Shown: positions 20,105-29,690 of the stretch, piece after piece
How positions within the stretch are numbered: position 1 is the stretch's first letter
How the letters are laid out: each line of letters begins with the position of its first letter
Source: DATKNA01 sp963755755
GTDB lineage: Bacteria > Actinomycetota > Actinomycetes > Actinomycetales > Kineosporiaceae
Length of the DNA stretch: 64,000 bases
Direction: 5' to 3'
Assembly (NCBI GenBank): GCA_963755755.1
Contig: CAVWLJ010000005.1
Location: forward strand, 124,001-188,000
Made by a program: the position numbers and the translations under genes
The notes under the pieces: model-generated
Told to the model about the DNA's origin: nothing
Seen by the model: only the letters and a program-made list of their open reading frames with translations
Databases searched by the model: none

Positions 20105-21715
20105 CGGTCGCCAGGCTCCGGCCGGCGGGCAGCGGGCGTGTCCGCGAGCAGAGCGCCCGGGTCGGCGAGGTCGGCGTCCGAGCTGAGCTGCTCCTCCTCG
20201 CCGAAGGTCGGCGTCCCCCGGGTCGTGACGCTCGGCGCGGCGGCCAGGTCGGGCGCCGGCGGGCCCTGGTCCATGGCGTCCAGCGGCGACGGCTCGGCGA
20301 GATGGGCGTTGGTGGACGCGCTCCGGTCGAGGGCGCGGAGGAAGTCGCCGGCCCAGCGGCCGACGTCGTGGCCGAAGACGCGCTTGCGCAGGGTGCGCAT
20401 CCGGCGCGCCGACTCCCGGGGCGAGGCGGACGCCGCGCGGACGACGGCACCCTTGACCCCCTCGATGTCGTGCGGGTTGACGATGTAGGCCTGGAGCAGC
20501 TCGATGGACGCGCCGGTGAACTCGCTGAGCACCAGGGCACCGCGCTCGTCGTGCCGGCTGGCGATGTACTCCTTGGCGACGAGGTTCATCCCGTCGCGCA
20601 GGGCGGTCACGAGCAGGACGTCGGCGGCCAGGTAGAGCGCGACCAGCTCCTCCTTGGGGAACGACTGGTGCAGGTAGTGCACGGCGGGGTGGCCCAGCTG
20701 GGCGTGCTCGCCGTTGATCCGGCCGACCGTCGTCTCGACCTCCTCGCGCAGCGCCTTGTAGCTCTCGACCCGTTCCCGGCTGGGGGTGGCGACCTGGACG
20801 AAGACGGTGCCCGGGATCTTCAGCCGCTGGTCGGCGAAGAGCTCCTCGACCGCCTGCAGCCGGTGCAGGATCCCCTTGGTGTAGTCGAGGCGGTCGACGC
20901 CGAGCAGGACGAGCTCCGGGGACCCGAGCTCCGCGCGGATCTCCCGCGCCCGCTCGAGGACCTCCGGCCGCCGGGCGATCTCGCCGATGCTCGCCGCGTC
21001 CACCGAGATCGGGAACGCCTGGGCACGGACGAGCCGCTCCCCGCCGAGGCCCGGCGCCCGCACGTGGCCGCGACGCGAGACCAGGCCCACCCGGCGGCAG
21101 GCCCGGAGGAAGTTGTTCGCGTCCGCGGGTCGCTGGAAGCCGACGAGGTCGGCGCCGAGCAGTCCGTCGAGCACCTGGCGCCGCCAGGGGAGCTGGGCGA
21201 AGAGCTCGTAGGGCGGGAACGGGATGTGGTTGAAGAACCCGATGCGCAGGTCCGGCCGGACGTCGCGGAGCAGGCGCGGGACGAGCTGGAGCTGGTAGTC
21301 CTGCACCCACACGGTCGCCCCCTGCGCCGCCTGGGTGGCGGTGACGTCGGCGAAGCGCCGGTTGACGTCGAGGTAGCTGTCCCACCAGCGGCGGTGGTAC
21401 CTCGGCGGAGCGATGACGTCGTGGTAGAGCGGCCACAGCGTGCCGTTGGACATGCCCTCGTAGTAGTCGGCGATCTCCCGCGCGGAGAGCGGGACGGCGA
21501 CGAGGTGCATCTCGGAGGCGTCGAACGGCGGCGGCGCCTCGCCCTCGGACCCGGTCCAGCCGACCCAGGCGCCGCGATGGCCGGCGGAGCACGGGCTCCA
21601 TGGCGGCGACGAGACCGCCCGGGCTCGGCAGCCAGGTGACGCTGCCGTCGGGTTCGTCGCGCCGGTCGACGGGCAGCCGGTTGGCCACCACGACGAAGTC
21701 GAACCGGTCGGCCAT
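20101..21715 (-). CDS. otsA: Trehalose-6-phosphate synthase, frameshifted
   Basis: This GT20 glycosyltransferase makes trehalose-6-phosphate from a nucleotide-glucose and glucose-6-phosphate. The core has YHDVIAPP, WVQDYQLQLVP, HIPFPPYELF, GVDRLDYTKGI, HQSFPKEELVALY and TALRDGMNLVAKEYIAS. The first 40 residues (DRFDFVVVANRLPVDRRD to GGLVAAMEPVL) are in another frame. Dropping one C in CTCCGCCGGCC near 21580 joins them through HRGAWVGWTGSEGEAPPPF. The last 60 residues after the GT20 fold are Asp/Pro-rich and not conserved. ATG 21715 is preferred over GTG 21724. Confidence 0.88.
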
Positions 21716-21805
21716 CAACCGCACCCCCGATCGTCGGTCCCGTCCACTGTCGAGTATGCGCGGAATACGCGCAGTCCATCGGCGGCCGCGGCCGGCCGCA
21801 TCCGG

Positions 21806-23446
21806 TCACGCGGCGGTCAGCAGTCCCTTCTCCCGCACCAGGGTCAGCGCCAGGGTCCGGTAGCCGGCGTCGGCGAAGAGCACGACGACGCGGTCGCCCT
21901 CGTAGTGGCTGACCGTGCCCGGGCCCCACTCGGGGTGGGCGACGGTGGAGCCGATCGGGTACGGGCCGGTCCGCGGCCTCCTCGCTGGTGCCGGCGTCGC
22001 AGTTGTCGCAGTTGAGGCAGCGCTCGGGGTAGTCCTCCCCGAGGAGCTCGAGGACGACGCGCCGCCGGCAGTCCGTGGTCTCGGCGTAGGCGCGGATCAT
22101 GTCGAGCCGGGTGCGGTCGAACTCGCGGCGGCGCTCGCGCTCGGCGAGGGCGTCCTCGACGACGCCCTGCGGGTCGCGTTCCGCGGCCGCCCGCAGCTCG
22201 ATCCCGGCCGCGGCGCGTCTTGATCGCGTTCCCGGCGTCCAGGACGCCGACGACGAGGGCGGCGGCACGCCGGCTCAGGCCGGCCCGCTCGGTCAGCTCG
22301 GCGCGGCTGACCGGTCCGTCGGCGTCCCGGAGGACGGCGACGGCGCGGCGCAGGTCGTCCTCGCTCACGCCGCCGCCGGCCTCCAGGTAGCGGCCGAGCG
22401 CGAAGTCCTCGAGCCGGAAGAACAGCTCGGCCCGCGCCGGCTCGCCGTCCCGCCCGGCCCGGCCGGCCTCCTGGAAGTACTCGTCGACCGAGGTCGGCGG
22501 GCCGGCGTGCAGGACGGCGCGGACGTCGGGCCGGTCGACGCCCATGCCGAACGCGTTGGTCGCGACGACGGTGTCGGCCCGCTCGTGGAGGAAGTCGTCG
22601 GCGGTCTGCCGGCGCTGCCTCGTCGGGAGCCCGGCGTGGTAGACCGTCGCCTCGCGGCCGGCGTCGGTGAGCGCCTGGGCCAGCTCGGCGCAGCGCCGGT
22701 GGGTCGGCGCGTAGACGATGACCGCGCCCTCGACCGCGAGCGCGGCCTCGACGATCGCCTCGTCGCGCTCCCTGTTCCCGGCGAAGAGGCGCGCACCGAG
22801 CCAGATCTCGGGCCGGTCGGCGTTGCCGACGACGACCTGCGGGTCGCGCATGTCGAGGCGCTCGACGATGTCGCGGCGTACCCGCGGCGCTGCCGTCGCC
22901 GTGAGCGCGAGCACCCGCGGGTGGTGCAGCCGGTCGACGGCGGAACCGATGAGCAGGTAGTCGGGGCGGAAGCTGTGCCCCCACTCGCTCACGCAGTGCG
23001 CCTCGTCGACGACGAGCAGCGCGGGGTGCGCGCGGTCGAGGGCGGCGACGACGTCGGGGTTGCCGAGCTGCTCCGGCGCCAGCAGCAGCATGTCCAGGCG
23101 CCCTGCGGCGAAGTCGTCCGAGAGCCTTCGCCTGCGCCTTCTCCGTGGCGGTCGAGTTCAGCGACTGGACGCGGTGGCCGTGCTCGCGCAGGCTCTGCAC
23201 CTGGTCGCGCTGCAGGGCGATGGTCGGGCTGATGACGAGCGCGGGGCCGCCGAGCAGGCGCGCGACCGTCTCGTAGATCGCGGTCTTGCCGGTGCCCGAG
23301 GCGAGGACGGCGACGGTGTCGCTGCTGAGCGCGGCCTCGACGGCCTCGCGCTGCCCCGGGCGCAGGTGCTGGACGCCGGCGGCCTCGGCCGCGGCCTCGC
23401 CGATGACGTCACGGTTCTCGTCCAGGGGCGGTGCGTCGGTGGTCAC
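21806..23446 (-). CDS. recQ: RecQ-type ATP-dependent DNA helicase, frameshifted
   Basis: This 3-prime to 5-prime DNA helicase acts in recombination and repair. N-terminal LRPGQREAVEAAL and the motif I region LASGTGKTAIYE (variant Walker A), then DEAH box VVDEAHCVSEWGHSFRPDY, TATAAPRVRRDI, FGMGVDRPDVR and QEAGRAGRDG define RecQ. A four-cysteine cluster (CRRRVVLELLGEDYPERCLNC starts it, residues about 455-480) is the RecQ zinc element. The C-terminus has a VAHPEWGPGTV motif like that of UvrD/PcrA. Three frame changes occur: near 23120, 22217 and 21972, each repairable by dropping one base. The true stop is at 21806. Confidence 0.85.
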
Positions 23447-23497
23447 GAGCGGGGTCGTACCCGTGACGGGCGCCGGCTAACCGCTCGACGATGATCG

Positions 23498-24027
23498 TCA
23501 GGCGGCAGCGACGAGGTCCGCCGGCAGCGGCAGCGCGGTCATGGGCAGCTCGACGCTGACCAGCCCCTGCTCCCAGGCGAAGGCGCCGACCGCCCGAACC
23601 GGCGGCGCAGCGCCGCCACCAGCCGCCGGTTCTCCGGGTGCACGTCGAGGTGGACGGCGTCCGCCCCGGCCCGCGGGCGGCGTCGACGGCGCGCCAGGAA
23701 CAGCGCGGTGCCGATGCCTCGCCCTTGCGCGGCGTCCGCGACCACGACCCCGATGTCCGCGGCGCCTGCCGGCGTCACCGACCAGCAGGCGTGGCCGAGG
23801 GCGCTCTCCCCCGCCGGTTCGCGCTGGACGGCGAGGAGCGCCCCGCGGTCCGGCTCGTCCCGCAGCAGTCCGCGGACGAGCGCGGGGTTGGGCATGCCGA
23901 GCCCGGCCAGGAAACGGTGGAACGACGAGGTCGCCGAGAGCCCGGCGAGCAGGGCGGTGAGCACGTCGGCGTCGGCGGGACCGGCCCGGCGCACGCGGAC
24001 GGGAGCTCCGAGCTGGGTTTGGTTCAT
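23498..24027 (-). CDS. GNAT family N-acetyltransferase, frameshifted
   Basis: This is a GNAT acetyltransferase of unknown substrate. The N-terminal VRVRRAGPADADVLTALLAG and the acetyl-CoA motif A region DIGVVVADAAQGRGIGTALF are clear. Near 23596 the frame changes after LVAALRRRFG and continues as AVGAFAWEQGLVSVELPM to the stop at 23498. A second compensated shift may exist in the Arg-rich stretch near 23690. ATG 24027 is chosen; an upstream TTG would run into the divergent regulator promoter. It is divergent from the HxlR gene, which may control it. Confidence 0.75.
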
Positions 24028-24042
24028 GCACTCAGCCAACAC

Positions 24043-24073
24043 CTCAGCGCCTGAGTACGTCAATCGAACTCAG
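24043..24073. promoter_or_regulatory. Inverted-repeat operator in the GNAT/HxlR divergent promoter
   Basis: CTGAGT (24051-24056) and ACTCAG (24068-24073) form a perfect inverted repeat with an 11-base spacer. CTCAG at 24043-24047 forms a second dyad with CTGAG at 24051-24055, and another CTCAG lies at 24031. All are in the 64-base gap between the two start codons, the expected place for an HxlR operator. Confidence 0.5.
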
Positions 24074-24091
24074 CTACGGTATTCTCCCTAG

Positions 24092-24573
24092 ATGAGCTCG
24101 CCTGCCGCACTCGAGTGGTCCGCCGACAACTGCACGATCGGGCGCACCCTCGACGTCATCGGTGATCGGTGGACCTTCATCGTGCTGCGGGAGGTGTTCC
24201 AGGGGATCCGGCGCTTCGACGACCTGACGGTGCGGACGGCGATCCCGCGCACGGTGCTGACCGACCGGCTGCGCCGGCTTCTCGACGCCGGCATCCTCCG
24301 CAAGGAGCCCTACCGGGAGCCCGGGGCGCGCAGCCGCATGGAGTACCGGCTCACCGAGAAGGGGCTGGATCTGTACCCGGTGCTGCTGGCCCTCCAGACG
24401 TGGGGGACCGGTACCTCGCCGATCCCGGAGGGACCACCCGATCGAGTTCGTCGCACCGCGGGCTGCGACGCGAGCGTTCACCTCGTGATGCGCTGCGAGG
24501 AGGGCCACGAGCTGACCCGCCCCGCGACGTGGGCGGCCGGCCGGGCCCGGGCGCCCGGCGCCGCGTGGCGTAG
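24092..24573 (+). CDS. HxlR family transcriptional regulator, frameshifted
   Basis: This is a winged-helix regulator of the HxlR type. The first 105 residues are intact: CTIGRTLDVIGDRWTFIVL, RRFDDLTVRTAIPRTVLTDR, and the wing RSRMEYRLTEKGLDLYPVLL. After LQTWG the sequence needs several single-base corrections (near 24413, 24435 and 24450) to read DRYLADPEGPPIEFV. It then ends in CEEGHELTRP and RDVGGRPGPGARRRVA at the TAG 24571-24573, matching the usual Cys-rich HxlR tail. The intact DNA-binding part argues for errors rather than decay. It is divergent from a GNAT gene across a clear dyad. Confidence 0.78.
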
Positions 24574-24609
24574 GCGACACTCCTCCGGGTTCCCCGTGGC
24601 CGCCGCCCG

Positions 24610-25402
24610 TCACCCGCCGGCCGCCACGACGAGTTCTCCGAGGTCCTGCTCGACGGGTTCGGCCGGGCCGCCGCGGGCGATCGCGACGAGGGCCTCGTCG
24701 AGGGCGTCGAGCTCGTCGTCGTCGAAGTCCGCCGCCTCGGGGTCGCGCCGCCACGACCGCAGGTTCAGCACGTGCAACGCCGCCATCTCGCGCGGCTTCT
24801 GCTCCAGCGGCCGGACGGCGGCCCGCTCGACCGTCAGGCCCGCCTCGCGCGGCGAGCTCCGCCAGCCGCGCGCCGACGTCCAGCGCCTGGCCGTGACGTT
24901 GCTGCAGCTCCGCGACCAGCTCGTAGTAGCGCCCGAGGGCGGGGTCGCGGCTCACCAGCCGCGCCGTCTCCTGCACGAGGAGCCGGCCGCCCGGAGCGAG
25001 CGCCGCCGCCCATACCCGCAGCGCCGCCACGGGGCCGGCCAGATGGGTCAGGAGGAACCGCGCGAACACCAGTTCGGCGCCCTCGACCGGCAGGGGCAGG
25101 GTGACGTCGTGCTCCACCACCCGGACGCCGGGCAGGTCCGCCAGGTACGCCCGCGCGAGACGCCGACGTACGCCGGCGAGCGCTCGACGCCGACCGTCGC
25201 GTCCGGTTCGAGCACCGCGTGCAGCAGCCGGGTGGTGTGGCCGCGCCCGCACCCGAGGTCGACCGCGAGACGCGACCCGAGCGGGCGCCCAGCGCGCGAG
25301 CAGCGAGCGCGTCGGCTGCTCGTAGACGTGCGCCAGCAGGTCGAGCCGCCCGGCCGCGACCGGGTCGTCGCCGAAGGTGTAGACGTCGCTCGTCCCGCTC
25401 AC
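24610..25402 (-). CDS. SAM-dependent methyltransferase, frameshifted
   Basis: This is a class I methyltransferase of unknown substrate. Frame one gives the N-terminus SGTSDVYTFGDDPVAAGRL and frame two gives the SAM-binding motif LAVDLGCGRGHTTRLLHAVL with the acidic ribose contact in DATVGVE. Frame one then resumes at AYLADLPGVRVVEHD and covers motifs II and III (APGGRLLVQET). A third shift near 24845 leads to REMAALHVLNLRSW and a tail rich in Asp/Glu ending in LGELVVAAGG. The stop is at 24610. All joins need one- or two-base corrections. It is convergent with the HxlR gene. Confidence 0.75.
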
Positions 25403-25435
25403 GCGCGGAACGCTACCGGCGCGGTCGGACGGGCC

Positions 25436-26336
25436 TCAGACGGACCCGGGCTCCTCACCGCGCGCGATCGGGACGCGCACGGTGTTGCCCCACTCGGTCC
25501 ACGAGCCGTCGTAGTTCCGGACGTTCTCGAAGCCGAGCAGGTAGGTCAGGACGAACCAGGTGTGGCTGCTCCGCTCCCCGATCCGGCAGTAGGCGATGAC
25601 GTCGTCGCCGGGCTTGAGGCCCTGCTCGCCGATGTAGATGGCCTCGAGCTCGTCGCGGCCCTTGAAGGTCGCGTCCTCGGCCGCGGCGCGCGCCCACGGG
25701 ACGCTGCGCGCACCGGGGATGTGGCCACCGCGCAGGGTGCCTTCCTGCGGGTACTCGGGCATGTGGGTCCGCTCGCCGGTGTACTCCTGCGGCGAGCGGA
25801 CGTCGACGAGCGGGTGACCGGCGTCCCCGAGGTGCGCGAGGACGTCGTCCTTGAAGGCACGGATGGGCTGCGTCGTCCCGCTCGACGACGGGGTAGTCGA
25901 CGGCCGCCGGCGTCGGGACGTCGGTGGTCAGCTCGCGGCCCTCGGCGATCCACTTCGCCCGGCCGCCGTCCAGCAGCCGGACGTCCTCGTGGCCGAACAG
26001 CCGGAACACCCACAGCGCGTAGGCCGCCCACCAGTTGTTCTTGTCCCCGTAGAGGACCACCGTGGTGTCGCGGCCGATCCCCTTCGAGCCGACCACCTGG
26101 GCGAAACGCTCGCCGTCGACGTAGTCCCGCGTCACCGGGTCGTTGAGCTCGGTGAACCAGTCGACCTTGAGCGCGCCGGGGATGTGCCCGGTGTCGTAGA
26201 GCAGCACGTCCTCGTCGCTCTCGAGGACGACGAGCCCGGGTTCGCCGAGGTGCTCCGCCAGCCAGCCGGTCGTCACCAGCCGCTCGGGGTGGGCGTACTG
26301 GGTGAGCTTGCTGTCCTGGTCCTGGGCGACGGGCAT
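25436..26336 (-). CDS. sseA: Thiosulfate/3-mercaptopyruvate sulfurtransferase (tandem rhodanese), frameshifted
   Basis: This rhodanese transfers sulfane sulfur from thiosulfate or mercaptopyruvate. Two rhodanese domains are visible: an inactive one (residues about 15-135, GHIPGALKVDWFTELNDPV) and a catalytic one ending in YCRIGERSSHTWFVLTYL, where the Cys is the persulfide site. Dropping one C in GCAGCCCATCC near 25866 restores the link (AIRAFKDDVLAHLGDAGHP). ATG 26336 has GAGGAG nine bases before it. A SAM-IV riboswitch occupies the leader, so the gene is expected to be controlled by S-adenosylmethionine. Confidence 0.9.
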
Positions 26337-26358
26337 GATGACTGTTCTCCTCGTGGTC

Positions 26359-26473
26359 GATGCGCGCTTGCGGACGGCACCGTGCCGCCCGCCGGGTCGA
26401 CACCCGGAGCACCCCGCCGCGACGGAGGGTTGCCGGCCAGCGAGCCGGGGCTTCGCGCTGGCACTCGTGACCC
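26359..26473 (-). ncRNA. SAM-IV riboswitch in the sseA leader
   Basis: Read on the minus strand, the leader contains GGGTCACGAGTGCCAGCGCG, then AAGCCCCGGCTCGCTGGCCG, GCAACCCTCCGTCGCGGCGG, GGTGCTCCGGGTGTCGACC and, downstream, CGTCCGCAAGCGCG. This follows the published SAM-IV core in order and spacing (P1 GGTC/GACC, the GCCAGC...GCTGGC P2, the GGCAAC SAM-binding segment and the 3-prime CGCAAGCGCG pseudoknot arm). The class is known from Actinomycetales upstream of sulfur genes. The Shine-Dalgarno GAGGAG begins about ten bases after the aptamer, so translational control is likely. Confidence 0.9.
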
Positions 26474-26482
26474 GGCCGCAAG

Positions 26483-27160
26483 CTAACCCCGCCGGTTCGG
26501 GAGCGTCAAACGGTGCGCGGATGCGCCCCGGCCGGACCGCTGGAACAGCAGCAGGCCGCCCGCGACCAGGCCGACGACGATCGCCGTGACGTGTCCGAGC
26601 GCCGCGACGTCGCCGGCGAGCAGCCCGTCGAAGAGCGAGGGCGCGAGCAGTACGAACCCGGTCAGCGCCGCCAGTCGCCACCACCAGCGCGTGCCCGCCA
26701 CCACCGTGGTCACGAGGACGCCGACCACGACGAACGAGGGCCCGACGTCGAGGATCGTCCGCTGCGAGGCGGGCTCCAGGCCGTTCGCGATCCGGACGCC
26801 GAGGGACCCCTCGCTCACCGCCGTCCCCAGCACCTGGGCGACGGCGCCGACCAGGACGGCGCGCCACGGGCCCGCCGCGACGACGACGCCGGCGAGCCCG
26901 AGGCCGGCGAGCAGGGCCCAGGCGACGGCGTCCCCCTCGGCGAGGAACGCGGAGGCGACCAGGACGCGCACCGGGCGGTCGGCGAGGTTGTCGAGGTTCG
27001 TGCTGGCGGCGAGCAGGATGCGGTGCCGCTCGTCCGCGCTCCGCGCGGCGACGACGAGGGAGGCGGCGAGCAGGGCCGACGGGTAGACGACCACCGGCCA
27101 CCAGCGCGCGGCGAGGAGCCGGAGCGACCGGGCGTCCGGCGGATCGTCCCCGCGTGGCAT
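26483..27160 (-). CDS. Rhomboid-like integral membrane protein
   Basis: This 225-residue protein has six or so hydrophobic segments and the pattern of actinobacterial rhomboid-like proteins: SEGSLGVRIANGLEP, DVGPSFVVVGVLV and a late GHVTAIVVGLVAGGLLLF with the histidine expected in the last helix. A catalytic GXSG serine motif is not evident, so proteolytic activity is doubtful. ATG 27160 is close to the divergent alditol oxidase start. The riboswitch of sseA begins just after its stop. Function unknown. Confidence 0.6.
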   Translation of the reverse strand: MPRGDDPPDARSLRLLAARWWPVVVYPSALLAASLVVAARSADERHRILLAASTNLDNLADRPVRVLVASAFLAEGDAVAWALLAGLGLAGVVVAAGPWRAVLVGAVAQVLGTAVSEGSLGVRIANGLEPASQRTILDVGPSFVVVGVLVTTVVAGTRWWWRLAALTGFVLLAPSLFDGLLAGDVAALGHVTAIVVGLVAGGLLLFQRSGRGASAHRLTLPNRRG

Positions 27161-27213
27161 GGTGGCGACGGTAGCGAGGACGGCGGCGAGACCGGACCGA
27201 GGCTGGAGGACGG

Positions 27214-28507
27214 GTGGACGACATCATCCCGGCGACCGGGGCGGCGACGACCGCCCCGGGCCGCAACTGGTCGGGCAACATCACGTACTCGGCCCAGCGC
27301 CTGATCGAGCCGGAGTCGGTGGACGACCTCCGCCGCCTGGTCGCCTCCTCCGCGCACATCCGGGCGCTCGGCACCCGGCACTCGTTCAGCGCGGTGGCGG
27401 ACACCACCGGCGACCTGGTCGGCGTCGGACGGCTCCCCCGCCGGATCGAGGTGGACGCCGATGCCCGGACCGTCACGGTCTCCGCGGGGCTGCGGTTCGG
27501 GGAGATCGCTCCGAGCCTCGACGCCGCCGGATGGGCCCTGGGCAACCTGGGGTCGCTGCCGCACATCAGCGTCGGCGGTGCCGCGGCGACCGGGACCCAC
27601 GGCTCGGGCGAGGCCAACCGGACGCTCGCGGCGTCGGTCGCCGCGCTCGAGATGGTCACCGCCGACGGCGACCTGGTGACGATGCGCCGCGGCGACGACG
27701 GGTTCGACGGAGCCGTCGTCGCGCTCGGCCGGCTCGGCGTCGTCACCGCCCTGACCCTCGACGTCCGGCCGCGGTACGAGATCAGGCAGATCGTGCACCT
27801 GGGGTTGCCGGGCGATGCCGCCATCGAGCACGCCACCGATCTGCTGGCGGGCGGGCTACAGCGTCAGCCTGTTCACCCGCTGGGAGGACCCGCTGGAGTT
27901 CCAGGTGCTCGGCAAGCACCTCGTCGACGCCGACCCGAAGGCGGCGGACCTGGCGGAACGCCTCGGCGCCCGAGCGGCCACCGAGGAGTGGCATCCCGTG
28001 CCGGGCATGCCTACCGAGAACTCCACCGAGCAGCTCGGCCGCCCCGGGCCCTGGTACGCCCGCTTGCCTCACTTCAAGCTCGAGTTCACCCCGAGCAGCG
28101 GCGAGGAGCTGCAGAGCGAGTTCTTCGTCGCGCGCCCCGATGCGAGCGCCGCGTTGCGTGCCGTCGCGTCCGTCCGCGATCGGGTGGCGCCGGTGCTGCA
28201 GGTCGGTGAGATCCGCAGCATCGCCGCCGACGACCTCTGGCTCAGCCCGGCCTCGGGCCAGGACGTCGTCGCGATCCACTTCACCTGGGTCGAGGATCTG
28301 GCCGCGGCGCTCCCCGCGGTGCGGGCCGTGGAGGAGGTGCTGGAGCCGTTCGGCGCCCGGCCGCACTGGGGGAAGGTCTTCACGGCGCCGGCCGACCGGG
28401 TGCGGCCGCTGTTCCCGCGCCTGGCGGACGCCGTCGCGCTCGCCGAGCGCCTCGACCCGCGCGGGGTGTTCCGGAACGCCTTCGTCGAGGAGTATCTCGG
28501 CGTCTGA
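27214..28507 (+). CDS. FAD-dependent alditol (xylitol/sorbitol) oxidase, frameshifted
   Basis: This VAO-family flavoprotein oxidises sugar alcohols with oxygen, giving H2O2. It resembles Streptomyces AldO in length (about 430 residues) and order: NWSGNITYSAQRL, the flavin-linking histidine in GTRHSFSA (about residue 56), SVGGAAATGTHGSG, then the C-terminal domain LPHFKLEFTPSSGEELQSE and DPRGVFRNAFVEEYLG. Dropping one G in GCGGGCGGGCTAC near 27854 joins the halves (LLAGGYSVSLFTRWEDP). GTG 27214 is the start. The neighbours give no pathway. Confidence 0.85.
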
Positions 28508-28509
28508 CC

Positions 28510-28938
28510 TCAGGGGGTCGACGACGGTGACGGGCTCGCGCTGGGGCTGGGGCTCGGGCTGACCGTCGGGAGCGTCCCGCCGCCGCCCGTGCCCCCGCCG
28601 CCGGTGCCTCCGCCGCCGCCGGCGCCCCCCGAGCACGACGAGGTGTCGCCTCCGCCCAGCTGGGCGACGATGCAGCTGAGCGTGCTGTTGAAGACCGAGT
28701 GCAGGGCGACGCCGACCCCGACGCAGAGCACGGCGCAGATGGCTGCGATCATCAGTCCGTACTCGACGCTCGAAGCCCCGCGCGAGCCGCGTCCTGCGGG
28801 CACGCGCGGGCACGGCGAGAGCGGCGCGTCGTCCGCGCCTCGCCCTCCCCCGCGTCGCCCGTCCGTGGCTCCCACTGCCGGCGTCTCCGTTCCCCCCACT
28901 GCGGCGCGCCTCGACGGCCGTACGGGGCGCCCGGTCAC
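28510..28938 (-). CDS. Flp/Fap-type pilin-like protein with Gly/Pro/Ser-rich tail
   Basis: The centre is a type IVb prepilin signature: RGSRGASSVEYGLM, with cleavage expected after the Gly and Glu at +5, followed by one hydrophobic helix IAAICAVLCVGVGVALHSVF. After it come a Cys pair and a long GGGG-T and SPSPSAS tail, unusual for a short Flp pilin. The basic leader before the cleavage site is long if GTG 28938 is used; the true start may be further in. No tad assembly genes are adjacent. It is convergent with the alditol oxidase, two bases apart. Confidence 0.65.
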   Translation of the reverse strand: MTGRPVRPSRRAAVGGTETPAVGATDGRRGGGRGADDAPLSPCPRVPAGRGSRGASSVEYGLMIAAICAVLCVGVGVALHSVFNSTLSCIVAQLGGGDTSSCSGGAGGGGGTGGGGTGGGGTLPTVSPSPSPSASPSPSSTP

Positions 28939-29076
28939 AATAATCCGTCCTTGCGGCTTTCGGGGAAGAAGGATGCCGCTTGATGGACAGATCGCGACGT
29001 TCGACCATCCTGGATGACGTAGGGGACACGCTGCGTCACCGAGTTCGCCACGGCGCCGGTCGCTACCCTGCCGGTC

Positions 29077-29577
29077 ATGACGCAGAGGACGCAGTCGGGC
29101 GAGAACGAGCAGGACCTTCCCATCGGCACGGCCGGCGGCTTCTTCGACCTGCTCGGGTTGCGGTTCGAGGAGACGGGCCCGGACCGCGTGGTCATCACCT
29201 GGGACGTCACCCCCGCCCTGCATCAGCCGTACGGGATCGTGCACGGCGGCGTGTACTCCTCCGTCGTGGAGACGGCGGCGAGCATCGGCGCCGCCGTCTG
29301 GCTCGGTGACCGCGGCCAGGTCGTCGGCGTCAGCAACCACACGGACTTCCTGCGCGCGGTCCGCGAGGGCCGGCTGCGCGCGGTGGGCGAACCGATCCAC
29401 CGCGGGCGCCTGCAGCAGCTCTGGCTCGTCGAGGTCCGGGACGAGCAGGACCGGCTCGTCGCGCGCGGCCAGGTCCGGCTCCAGAACATCCCGGACGCCG
29501 ACCGGCTCGCGTCCCGCAGCCCGCCGCGGAGGGCTGAGCCACCTCGCCGGCGCCCTGCCGGCCGGCGAGATCGGTGA
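29077..29577 (+). CDS. PaaI/hotdog-fold thioesterase
   Basis: This 166-residue hotdog protein probably hydrolyses acyl-CoA thioesters. The active helix region HQPYGIVHGGVYSSVVETAA carries the conserved HGG and catalytic acid, and VVGVSNHTDFLRAV is the following strand. The last 25 residues are Arg/Pro-rich and not conserved. A TACCCT -10 box at 29064-29069 ends seven bases before the ATG, so the mRNA may be leaderless. No operon partners. Confidence 0.82.
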   Translation: MTQRTQSGENEQDLPIGTAGGFFDLLGLRFEETGPDRVVITWDVTPALHQPYGIVHGGVYSSVVETAASIGAAVWLGDRGQVVGVSNHTDFLRAVREGRLRAVGEPIHRGRLQQLWLVEVRDEQDRLVARGQVRLQNIPDADRLASRSPPRRAEPPRRRPAGRRDR

Positions 29578-29592
29578 CGCGTTGTCGGCCGA

Positions 29593-29658
29593 TGCACCCG
29601 CTGTCGGGACGTCGGTGGTCCTCGACGACAACGCGTGCATCGCCGCGGAGCGGGTGCA
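29593..29658. terminator. Extended inverted repeat between convergent thioesterase and gltX genes
   Basis: TGCACCCGCT (29593-29602) and AGCGGGTGCA (29649-29658) pair perfectly over 46 bases that contain further GTCG/CGAC pairing. It fills the 113-base convergent gap, the right place for a two-way terminator, although the loop is long. Confidence 0.4.
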
Positions 29659-29690
29659 CGACGGCACGAGGCGGAACCCGACGCCGGCGG

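Noticed and set aside
16434..20540. A 1368-codon open frame on the minus strand
   Set aside because: It runs antisense to ppa and the helicase and includes only the Nudix gene as a real part. It is a by-product of high GC.
20820..22268. A 482-codon minus-strand frame spanning the otsA/recQ boundary
   Set aside because: Only a piece of it is the real recQ zinc-cluster segment. The remainder is out of frame with otsA.
25455..27836. A 793-codon minus-strand frame joining the alditol oxidase antisense to the sulfurtransferase
   Set aside because: Only its C-terminal part is real (SseA). The rest is antisense to the oxidase and crosses the riboswitch and the rhomboid-like gene in a wrong frame.
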